Source of the DNA: Nitrospinaceae bacterium
Lineage (GTDB): Bacteria; Nitrospinota; Nitrospinia; Nitrospinales; VA-1
Direction: 5' to 3'
DNA: 16,079 bases
Assembly (NCBI GenBank): GCA_029261435.1
Contig: JAJDBI010000098.1
Span: forward strand, 1-16,079
The position numbers were made by a program, and so were the translations under genes. The notes beneath the pieces are model-generated. The model saw only the letters and a list, made by a program, of their open reading frames with translations. It did not search any database and was not told the DNA's origin. Below, piece by piece: positions 6,577 to 13,879 of this stretch; the first letter of the stretch is position 1; every line of letters starts with the position of its first letter.

Positions 6577-7692
6577 TCTTTGCCTGCCTCCTCACCAGTT
6601 TTATCGAAACGTAAGAAGGCTTGAATAAAGGGTTGCAGATCGCCATCCAGCACCGCATCCACATTTCCCGCTTCCACACCCGTACGCAAGTCTTTGACCA
6701 ACTGGTATGGATGAAGAACGTAAGAACGAATCTGACTGCCCCATTCGATCTTCTTTTTTTGTTTTTCCATTTCCTTCTTTTCCTCACCCATTTTTTCCTG
6801 TTCCAACTCATAAAGGCGAGCCTTCATGACTTTGAGCGCCGAGGCCTTGTTTTTATGCTGCGACCTTTCATTTTGACATTGAACGACAATGCCCGAGGGA
6901 ACATGCGTCAACCGGACCGCCGAATCGGTGGTGTTCACTCCCTGCCCTCCCGGCCCTGAGGCGCGATAGACATCTGTCTTCAAATCCTCTTCCTTGATCT
7001 CAACATCAACTTCATCGTCAATTTCAGGATAAACAAAAACCGAAGCAAATGATGTGTGACGTCTCTTGTTGGAATCGTAAGGAGAAATTCGCACCAGACG
7101 ATGAACTCCAATTTCCGCTTTTAAATATCCATATGTATAGTCGCCAGAAAATAAAACCGTCGCGCTTTTTATTCCAGCTTCCTCCCCATACTGAGTATCG
7201 AGGACTTCCGTTTTATAACCATTGCGGTCTCCCCAGCGCAGGTACATGCGCAACAACATTTCTGCCCAGTCCTGAGACTCTGTGCCTCCCGCCCCGGAAT
7301 TGATGGCCACGAAAGCATTATTGAAATCTGTTTTATCTGAAAGCATCGCCTTCAATTCGGCCTGAGCCACCTGCTCACCCAACTGGGTTAAAGAAGCCCG
7401 AATCTCCTCATCCATAGAAGGATCTTCTTCTTCGGCAGAAAGCTCCAGCATAGCGCCCAGATCTTCTCTTTCTTTTTCCAGGTTTTTCCAGATTTCTATC
7501 GTACGTTGCAGGACAGACCTTTTTTGCAGAACTTTTTGGGCAGACTCGTTATCATCCCAGAACCTAGGAAGAGTAGTTTCCGCATCTAGAGACTCGACAG
7601 ACTTGATATTCTGATCAAAGTCAAAGTAACCTCCTGAGAAGCCCTACCCTGTTCTCTATATCTTTGAATACTTTTGCTAAATCTTCTTGCAT
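6573..7692 (-). CDS. prfB: Peptide chain release factor 2, expressed through a +1 programmed frameshift
   Basis: RF2 releases finished peptides at UGA and UAA codons on the ribosome. A continuous frame covers only about 350 codons from mid-gene, but the start lies further up. ATG at 7692-7690, preceded by GGGAG, opens 23 codons ending AGG AGG TTA CTT TGA. A +1 shift at CTT-TGA-C (7626-7620) continues as DFDQNIKSVESLDAE, giving 372 residues, close to the 365 of E. coli RF2. The shift site has a Shine-Dalgarno-like AGGAGG (7635-7630) three bases before CTT, exactly as in E. coli, where it lets RF2 regulate its own synthesis. The catalytic GGQ is at 248-250 in ASGPGGQGVNTTDSAVR. The stop-codon-recognition tripeptide reads SPY at 203-205 rather than the usual SPF. 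The gene leads a minus-strand operon. Confidence 0.97.
7620..7635 (-). promoter_or_regulatory. prfB +1 programmed frameshift signal
   Basis: On the minus strand the site reads AGGAGG, TTA, CTT, TGA, C. The purine hexamer pairs with 16S rRNA three bases from the P-site CTT codon, the spacing known to promote the +1 slip. The in-frame TGA is read by RF2 itself, so low RF2 favours the shift. RF2 coding continues in the new frame with GAC. Confidence 0.95.
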
Positions 7693-7976
7693 TTAAATCT
7701 CCCAATTCATTGACGTTGCTGTTATTCTCCTCAATCTCATCACGAAAAGCAAGCTCGGCTGATGCCCCACAATACCGGAATTGAAAGGTTGATCCTCAAG
7801 GCCCCGTTCTCTATACTCAACAGGAGTCGGCTCTGCTCGACTTCGACTCCAGTCCGGGCTAAAGAAACCCTAAAAATCAGCCGATCAATAGATAACCGGT
7901 AAAGCCTGAACATCTCAAATCAAGCCGGGCTTTTCATCGCCAATATCTTGGGAGAAATCCCTGCATCTAAATCATT
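7693..7976. other. Divergent intergenic region between prfB and the 1132-residue protein gene
   Basis: Both flanking genes must be transcribed from here in opposite directions, but I see no convincing -35/-10 pair. On the prfB side a 15-codon minus-strand reading frame starts at 7740 and ends in TAA (7695-7693) directly against the prfB ATG. On the other side an inverted repeat, GGAGTCG at 7823-7829 with CGACTCC at 7844-7850, could form a 7-bp stem. No gene or tRNA is supported. Confidence 0.5.
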
Positions 7977-10900
7977 ATGGACCTGCTAACCCTCATTTTT
8001 TTAGTCATTATTTCCTTGTGTGCAATTTTGTTTCGCAGGCCATTTCAAAACTTCCCTTTGGATGACGACTTTGCCATCTACACTTATCGGGCACGCTTTG
8101 CGTCACAAGGATTCTTATGGAAGAAAGATCTGCAACTCATTGGCATTCCCATGTGGAGAATGCTCTTGCAGGACAAGCTTTATGGATCTACCGAGGGTGG
8201 TGTTCAGCGCATTCGCCATTTACAAACAACCTTCCACGTTGCCGGTTCACTGGCTGTCTATGGAGCCTTGTGGAGTTTCACTCATAATCCCTGGGCCAGT
8301 TTTACCGGGGCTTTGCTTTATTCCTTTTATGGCACCTCTCCAGACCTGACCGCAGGTTCCTTCAACCTGGAGCAGTTTTATATTCCATTCATATTTTCCG
8401 GACTGGGGTTGTTGCAAGCAGGCCCCGAATGGGTGATAGCCTCAGGACTTTGTTTTGGACTCGCCGCTATTGCAAAATGTACCACCGCTCTATTCGCCGG
8501 AGCCCTGACACCTCTGGTCTGGTTTGAGTTCAGCGGACCAGCCTCCGTCCAGTTTGCCCTGGCAGCCGCCGCAGTGACGGCTCTTTCCTATCTGATTGAT
8601 TGGAAGATGGGATATTGGGACATTCAATCGCGCGCGCAATTGAAAACCCGTATGGCCACTACTTTAAGACTGACCCAAACCAAAAAGATGCACTTCAGTG
8701 TTTTGTTTGAAGTTGGAAAACTTTTCAAACAGGCTCTGCCTATCTGGCTGGGACTCCTCCCACTTACAATATATTGCGTTCAAAAACAAAACATCTGGTT
8801 GCTGGCTTTTTCCTTGATCCTGCTTAGCATGATTGTTTTCCAACGAGCCTTTTCCAGATACCACTATCTGCCATTGTTTTGCCTGCTTTCATTAGGCTGT
8901 GGTTTGGGAATGGATGCCCTGTTGTCGTTGGAACCGACACAGGCCAGGGTCATTCTTACCCTTTTTGCAGTTTTGCTGCTGTGGAATTTAAAATCCATGG
9001 CATTCTATTATCTTCGTCCGACAACACCTGAAACTCTGAGCCAGTACGAAAAATTTGATCAATACCTTTATCTGCCTCGGCTGGGGAAAATTCTCAAACG
9101 CCTGATGCGAATGCGTGGTGAAAGTGGCGAAAGAATTTTTGTCTGGGGGACTTTTTCACAGCTTTATCATTTGACGGGTTCACCCTCTTCTGACAACTTC
9201 CTGCATCACACCATCGGCCCTTGGGATACCCCGGACCTCGAAGGTTTTTACGGCAGTTTCGTGGGAGGTCTTTTACGCCACAAACCTCGCTACCTGATCA
9301 AGAGCTTTACTGATCTTAATGTCGAACTTCTGGAAGAAATCACCGGCCTGCGCTACAAGCTGTTAAAAGTTGTACTGACCCGATTCCCGGTTTATCGCTT
9401 GGAATCTTTTGAGCCTCAGCCTAAAAATCTGCTCACCCAAAACTGGCAGGAAAAAATGTTCCAGTTGGAATCTCTCACCGAGGCAGACTGGCACGCACCG
9501 GGAATTGACCGCTCTGACCAAAAACGGGGAAAGCTGTCCACAGCACTCATTGAATGCAAAAAACTTCTTAAACTGAACAAGCAGGATATCGAAGCCTATG
9601 ACTATCTGGGTGAAATTTATGTTTCCATGGGGCTCACTCAGAAAGCTGAGCAGGCGTTCGAAAATGTCCTGAAGTATGCTCCTGATTGGAACATCAACCG
9701 TCTAAAAATTTCTAATCAAAAAGTCAAACAGGGAAAACTGGACGAAGCCTCAGCCTTGATAGATGAGGAAATAAAACGTTTTGGTTATGATGGGAACGTG
9801 GCTTTTTCTCAAGGACTACTATTGAAACACAAAGAAGATTATGGCAAAGCTTTGAAAGAATTTGAAAAAGCCCGTCTCAAAGATCCCAACTGGCATGAGA
9901 CCTGGAAATTTTCCAGTGAATGCCTGAAAAACCTTGAGGACCGGGAAGGACTTGAAAGTTTGTACAACGAAGCCCGGAATGTTGATGAGCCAAAAGACCG
10001 CTCATGGCTGCACACATTGATTGTTAAGAACCTTGCCGAACTTGACTCCAGCCATAGACCAGAGCTTGAGACCTTAAATACTTATCTGAAAAAAGACCCT
10101 GAAAATGAAATCCTACGCTATGCCATAGCTTCAGCAATAGAAAAAACTGGAAAGCAGGCTGAGGCAGGAAAACTATTTAAAAAAGTAGCAACATCGAGTC
10201 AGGCTGACCCTCAAATACAGGCCAATGCCTGGTTTAGAGTGGCTTTACTAGCTCCTCCAGATCAGCAAGCTCAACTTCTACAAAAATGCCTGAAACAGCA
10301 ACCCTACCACCAAGGGGCAAAAGATTTAATGAAAAATATTACCAGAACAGCTGGAGTTGAGGAACTCACCCTTCAGAAGTCTAGAGAAAACGCCGAAAAG
10401 ATGGAAACAAACCCAAATGATAAGAAAGGTTTTCCTTTGAAAGTCAGCATTGTAGTCCCCAATTGGAATGGAATGCGGTTCGTTGGCATGTGCCTCGACT
10501 CTCTTGCTCAACTTGATTTCGATGGTCATGAAGTCATTGTGGTCGATAATGGCTCAATCGATGGTTCGCGTGAAATGATAGAGGAGAATTATCCCTGGGT
10601 AAGACTGCTGAAAATGCCCGATAATATGGGGTTTGCCATTGCCTGCAATGAAGGGATTAAAGCTTCCATCGCTGAATATATTGTATTGCTCAATAATGAT
10701 ATCGAAGTGACCCGCGACTGGCTGAAAGAGCTTTATGAAGGTATGGAGCGTCACCCCGAGTGCGGAATGGGCACCACCAAAATGATGTTTCTAGATAACC
10801 GAGATGTTTTTTACAATACGGGCGACTTGTTTCATAGCTGGTCTGCAGGAGGCGGCAGAGGGCAAGGGGAAAAAGACACTGGTCAATATGAAGAGGAGGA

Positions 10901-11375
10901 TTATGTATTTGGCGCCTGTGCCGGTGCCGGAATATATCGGCGCGAATTTTTCAATCAAATAGGACTTTTCGATGAAGATTTCTTTATCTTCGCGGAAGAT
11001 GTCGATCTTAATATGCGCGGTCAGTTGCAGGGGCTTAAAGCCATTTACCTGCCCAGGGCAAAGGTTTACCACATTGGCACCGCCACTGTAGGCCTGTACA
11101 GCGATCGCTATGTTTATCTATGCAAACGCAACGATATCTGGGTCTTCATCAAAAACTATTCTCTCAGCTTGTATTTCAAATACCTCCTTTCTATCTGGAA
11201 ACGTCAATTCACGGATATCAAATACTTCACCTATCGCGGGCAAGGGCAAGTACTATTAAAAAGCAAATGGGATGCCTTAAAATTGTTGCCACAAATGCTC
11301 ATCCGGCGTTGCAAGATTCAGACAAAACGTTCCGCTCAGGACGAACAAATCGAAAAACTTATTATCACTGATTAG
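7977..11375 (+). CDS. GT-C-like membrane region, TPR repeats and GT2 glycosyltransferase in one polypeptide
   Basis: This 1132-residue protein has three parts. Residues 1 to about 360 are polytopic: a membrane segment at 4-19, then PLDDDFAIYTYRARF with an acidic triplet at 29-31 in the first outer loop (the usual catalytic Asp place in GT-C enzymes), then many hydrophobic helices. Residues about 505-800 hold helical TPR-type repeats, for example AYDYLGEIYVSMGLTQKAEQ at 540 and GKALKEFEKARLKDPNW. A GT2 domain follows from 823: VSIVVPNWNGMRFVG, VIVVDNGSIDGS, LLNNDIEV (D908), then FAEDVDLNMR (acidic residues 1007-1010), like rhamnosyl/WbbL-type enzymes. The ATG at 7977 is the first start after an in-frame TAA at 7968; GGGAGA lies 21 bases upstream, too far to be ideal. 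The fusion could assemble and transfer glycan at the membrane. A decayed copy of its C-terminal end lies at 15140-15432. Confidence 0.9.
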   Translation: MDLLTLIFLVIISLCAILFRRPFQNFPLDDDFAIYTYRARFASQGFLWKKDLQLIGIPMWRMLLQDKLYGSTEGGVQRIRHLQTTFHVAGSLAVYGALWSFTHNPWASFTGALLYSFYGTSPDLTAGSFNLEQFYIPFIFSGLGLLQAGPEWVIASGLCFGLAAIAKCTTALFAGALTPLVWFEFSGPASVQFALAAAAVTALSYLIDWKMGYWDIQSRAQLKTRMATTLRLTQTKKMHFSVLFEVGKLFKQALPIWLGLLPLTIYCVQKQNIWLLAFSLILLSMIVFQRAFSRYHYLPLFCLLSLGCGLGMDALLSLEPTQARVILTLFAVLLLWNLKSMAFYYLRPTTPETLSQYEKFDQYLYLPRLGKILKRLMRMRGESGERIFVWGTFSQLYHLTGSPSSDNFLHHTIGPWDTPDLEGFYGSFVGGLLRHKPRYLIKSFTDLNVELLEEITGLRYKLLKVVLTRFPVYRLESFEPQPKNLLTQNWQEKMFQLESLTEADWHAPGIDRSDQKRGKLSTALIECKKLLKLNKQDIEAYDYLGEIYVSMGLTQKAEQAFENVLKYAPDWNINRLKISNQKVKQGKLDEASALIDEEIKRFGYDGNVAFSQGLLLKHKEDYGKALKEFEKARLKDPNWHETWKFSSECLKNLEDREGLESLYNEARNVDEPKDRSWLHTLIVKNLAELDSSHRPELETLNTYLKKDPENEILRYAIASAIEKTGKQAEAGKLFKKVATSSQADPQIQANAWFRVALLAPPDQQAQLLQKCLKQQPYHQGAKDLMKNITRTAGVEELTLQKSRENAEKMETNPNDKKGFPLKVSIVVPNWNGMRFVGMCLDSLAQLDFDGHEVIVVDNGSIDGSREMIEENYPWVRLLKMPDNMGFAIACNEGIKASIAEYIVLLNNDIEVTRDWLKELYEGMERHPECGMGTTKMMFLDNRDVFYNTGDLFHSWSAGGGRGQGEKDTGQYEEEDYVFGACAGAGIYRREFFNQIGLFDEDFFIFAEDVDLNMRGQLQGLKAIYLPRAKVYHIGTATVGLYSDRYVYLCKRNDIWVFIKNYSLSLYFKYLLSIWKRQFTDIKYFTYRGQGQVLLKSKWDALKLLPQMLIRRCKIQTKRSAQDEQIEKLIITD

Positions 11376-11433
11376 ACGAACCCCTCACTCACACCTCAGT
11401 CGTACCACATAGCCTTTCCTCTTAATTAGAGAG

Positions 11434-11754
11434 GTGGTTCAGGATATATTCCATCTGGCAGCTTGCCCAACGGATTGGACATTTTTAACACCGGCTCAAG
11501 GCCGATATCTGGTGGGTGTGATCTTAAGGAGGCACTGTCGGTGTTCCCATGAGGGCAGCATATCCGACCAGGAAAACCGTGCTGTGGGGCAACACAGTCA
11601 TTCAGCCAGTACCAATACCACTGGAAACCCTGGACAACATAACATAATTGAAGGCGCGGGAAACCATTCTCACTCTGTATCCGCTAACAATACAGGGTCG
11701 GTCAGTGGAACAAATGTAACTTATCTTCAATTTTTAGTCTGTCAGAAAAATTAG
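11434..11754 (+). pseudogene. Remnant of a tail-collar/GTV-type surface protein C-terminus
   Basis: The 106-codon frame resembles the end of phage tail-collar-like or bacterial surface proteins: ACPTDWTFLTPAQGRYLVG, then SDQENRAVGQHSHSAS, GNHSHSVSANNTG and a final YLQFLVCQKN. Family members usually have a Gly/Thr-rich loop (like GGTVG) between RYLVG and SDQENR. Here the frame instead reads ILRRHCRCSHEG, while GGTVGV is found in the +1 frame at 11528-11545, so two opposite small shifts have probably scrambled the loop. It starts at a GTG without a good ribosome-binding site, and the N-terminal bulk of the protein is missing. I read it as a decaying gene fragment; a short expressed protein is less likely. 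Confidence 0.6.
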
Positions 11755-11776
11755 CAGAAAAAAAAGTTCAATGTCA

Positions 11777-11811
11777 AGAGAGCTTGGGGGCTTCTTGCTT
11801 CCAAGCTCTCT
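11777..11811. terminator. 11-bp inverted repeat, probable bidirectional terminator
   Basis: AGAGAGCTTGG (11777-11787) and CCAAGCTCTCT (11801-11811) are perfect reverse complements around a 13-base loop. The hairpin sits between the converging ends of the collar-like remnant and the SGNH gene. A run of A at 11758-11765 becomes a U-run on the minus strand but lies about 11 bases beyond the stem; no U-run follows on the plus strand. Confidence 0.6.
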
Positions 11812-11818
11812 AACCAAC

Positions 11819-13180
11819 TTAAAGTTGAGCGGTATAAATGCGTTCTTCTTTTTTAGTGAGCCCAAAGGTTTCAGCGATACGCTCTGCCATTTTATTTCCT
11901 AGGATTTCATTTCCAGAACTTTCCCCGGTTTCCACGTTTTCCCAAAAGTGAATAGCATCACGGTATATCGTTTCAGGAACATTTTCCAATATATGCAACA
12001 TGCTATATATGGGGATACCCTCATCGTTCAATGTCAGCATTTCATTGACAAGTTTGAGGTAGCGTTCTTTGTAACCCAGGTCTCCAACAACATCCATTTC
12101 TTCTTGAGTTAGAGGTTTTGAAATAGCCGGAGCAGGTTGCATGAAGTATGCAGTTTTTATATTCATTTTTTCTGCTATGGCGTTCATATAGCGGAAATAG
12201 TCTTTATATCTCTCAAGAAACATCCTGATGCATTTTTCCCGTCCCAAACTCTTTGGCAGTTCAAATAGAGATCTGGAAAAATCTTGCCCCTTCTCCTGTG
12301 TCACTTGCCTCATAAACACCCTTATTATATTGCGAATCCATTTGGCCAAAAAATAACCGTAGTGGGAACGCGACAAAAACCAGTTCTTTCTGGAATAATT
12401 ATAAATCGTTCCGTTGATCCAACTTGCCATCAACCTTTCACTGCCATGCTCGATCAAGGGATTCACCCGCCAGAACTCCAGCATTGGTAATTCAAAGCGA
12501 CAATCCAGATGATCGAAATGACTCATTTCATTAAAACCGTCCAACGTCACAAGCGCATCCACAAGATGAGCATAAAAGAGAAACATAATGGTTTGTTGAG
12601 GCTGTTTCCAGCCGCCCATCGCCCCATTCAGCACCAGAAATTTTTTACCATTAGGGCTGACGTACCGTTCATTGAGCGCCTCCTCTAGAAACCTCGGCCC
12701 ACCTTTAAACATCTGTCCCAGGGAAGAAGCGACAGACCCACCCGTCAGCAGTATCACATATCGATCTTCAATTTTTTCATCGGGAAAATCGGGACCACAA
12801 AAACCGGCGTTGTTCGGCCCATCAAAGGTTTCATGAGCCCATGTTAATTTCTCAGAATGTACAAAGGAAAGATAAGGATGTGGAAAATGAACATCTATCC
12901 AGGCAATACTCTTCTTTTCACCATCGGTCAATGCCCTGGCATGAGCACTTTGCTCCCGATTTAACAAGCTTGATACGGAAATATAACCACCTTCTTTCAG
13001 GGCATAGGTGAAAATAAAAAATATTTCCAGCAAAACCACGGAAACCAGCAAAACACCCAACGAGTATAAAAGATTCGTTTTCCATCCCAACCCATGGTCA
13101 GAAAAAACGATCAATGCGACAACGAAGGACAGCAAAGGAATTGAAAAGGAAGTTATTCCTTTTAGAATAAGGTTTCTCAT
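11819..13180 (-). CDS. Membrane-anchored SGNH/GDSL hydrolase-like protein
   Basis: This 453-residue protein has two N-terminal hydrophobic helices (about 8-26 and 34-60), then a large soluble domain, probably outside the cytoplasm. The SGNH blocks can be seen in order: ILLTGGSVASSLG with the nucleophile Ser149, VLNGAMGGWKQPQQ (185-196) for the oxyanion Gly, TLDGFNE with Asn217, and DAIHF with Asp408 and His411 near the end. SGNH proteins are esterases or acyl transferases; in glycan clusters they often add or remove acetyl groups. That role is inferred here from the neighbouring glycosyltransferases. The ATG has AAAGGAT seven bases upstream. It converges with the preceding remnant and lies alone on its strand. 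Confidence 0.82.
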   Translation of the reverse strand: MRNLILKGITSFSIPLLSFVVALIVFSDHGLGWKTNLLYSLGVLLVSVVLLEIFFIFTYALKEGGYISVSSLLNREQSAHARALTDGEKKSIAWIDVHFPHPYLSFVHSEKLTWAHETFDGPNNAGFCGPDFPDEKIEDRYVILLTGGSVASSLGQMFKGGPRFLEEALNERYVSPNGKKFLVLNGAMGGWKQPQQTIMFLFYAHLVDALVTLDGFNEMSHFDHLDCRFELPMLEFWRVNPLIEHGSERLMASWINGTIYNYSRKNWFLSRSHYGYFLAKWIRNIIRVFMRQVTQEKGQDFSRSLFELPKSLGREKCIRMFLERYKDYFRYMNAIAEKMNIKTAYFMQPAPAISKPLTQEEMDVVGDLGYKERYLKLVNEMLTLNDEGIPIYSMLHILENVPETIYRDAIHFWENVETGESSGNEILGNKMAERIAETFGLTKKEERIYTAQL

Positions 13181-13244
13181 CGGAATCCTTTCAACTTCTC
13201 AGAGTTTATTATGAATAAAAACAAGAACACTACAATTATCGGAC

Positions 13245-13421
13245 ATGGGAAAAGAACCTTTAGTTAACGTGGGAAATACTATACTAAAGGGAAAACATGG
13301 ACTGACTAACCTGCCTAAATCACTACCACATTGGGTAAATATCAGAGGACGCATTGTCTTCACGAACTTTCTGGGGCGATTTCTTTTTCTTCGAGAAAAA
13401 GGAAACAATTCGCAAAATTAA
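13245..13421 (+). CDS. Possible small hypothetical protein (58 residues)
   Basis: An ATG at 13245 opens a 58-codon frame ending at TAA 13419-13421. The product is basic and reads in a protein-like way, with segments such as KGKHGLTNLPKSLPHWVNIR and IVFTNFLGRFLFLREKG, but I recognise no family. There is no clear ribosome-binding site. The 3' part of the frame covers a hairpin (CTTTTTCT, TCG, AGAAAAAG at 13383-13401). It could be a real small gene, a fragment of a lost larger gene, or chance. Confidence 0.22.
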   Translation: MGKEPLVNVGNTILKGKHGLTNLPKSLPHWVNIRGRIVFTNFLGRFLFLREKGNNSQN

Positions 13422-13710
13422 ATTAACTAAACTCTTCAATGGTCATCCCTCTAAAAAGGTTACAAGTGGACTGATATTAAAGACTCTTTCATCTCTCTGC
13501 TCAAATGCTATATTACCGGGAATAGAACATCAATGCCAATCGCTTTTCAAATCCATCCGCCGTACTTTGGCAAATGAAGCAATCATGGCTTCAGCCATAT
13601 TATTGTTATCGGCATTTTTGGCCTTGTCCTCAAGTTTCAAACCGCACAATAAAGTTTACGAAGCTACTGGTGTCTCAGTTTAAGTATTTCGTTCCTTGCT
13701 CCGATAAGAG

Positions 13711-13716
13711 TATAAT
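13711..13716 (+). promoter_or_regulatory. Perfect -10 box, candidate promoter for the radical SAM gene
   Basis: TATAAT matches the sigma70 -10 consensus fully. The sequence 16-18 bases upstream (TTCGTT region, 13687-13694) is a poor -35, and no extended -10 TG is present, so an activator might be needed. It would give a leader of about 155 bases before the ATG at 13880. Confidence 0.4.
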
Positions 13717-13741
13717 GAAACTTGCATTTAACTAAGGAAGA

Positions 13742-13804
13742 TTGAGAGCCTAGGGTTCCTTTCAGAACAGTCTCTCAAAGCGATAAGCCAGTCATTTGGC
13801 TTTT
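13742..13804 (+). promoter_or_regulatory. Two consecutive hairpins in the radical SAM leader
   Basis: TTGAGAG (13742-13748) pairs with CTCTCAA (13772-13778), enclosing an inner GTTC/GAAC pair (13755-13758 with 13765-13768). Seven bases later AAGCCA (13785-13790) pairs with TGGCTT (13797-13802), followed by a short TT. The arrangement resembles a structured or attenuator-like leader, but the second stem is short and no long U-run follows. No known riboswitch was recognised. Confidence 0.35.
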
Positions 13805-13879
13805 AAGTCCACTCAAAATCTGCTTCAGTTGTGCCTGTAACTGACAACCCTAAATGTGTCTACCTGAGGACAAATTTCT

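Larger units (their letters stand above)
13181..13879. other. 700-base poorly coding region between divergent SGNH and radical SAM genes
   Basis: This region should hold promoters for both flanking genes. It contains a 58-codon plus-strand frame (13245-13421), a plus-strand frame of about 110 codons opening only at TTG (13354-13683), and a short protein-like minus-strand stretch around 13520-13640, none with a recognisable family or good ribosome-binding site. The competing frames suggest non-coding or degraded sequence. The last 140 bases hold a -10-like TATAAT and two hairpins listed separately. Confidence 0.5.

Noticed and set aside
7821..7861. TTCGACTCC resembling a tRNA T-loop in the prfB upstream region
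   Set aside because: The flanking bases do not pair as a T-stem (TCGAC against CCAGT) and no anticodon arm or acceptor stem was found.
13354..13683. Frame of about 110 codons opening at a TTG
   Set aside because: It has no ribosome-binding site, no ATG near its start and no recognisable family, and overlaps another weak frame and a protein-like minus-strand stretch.
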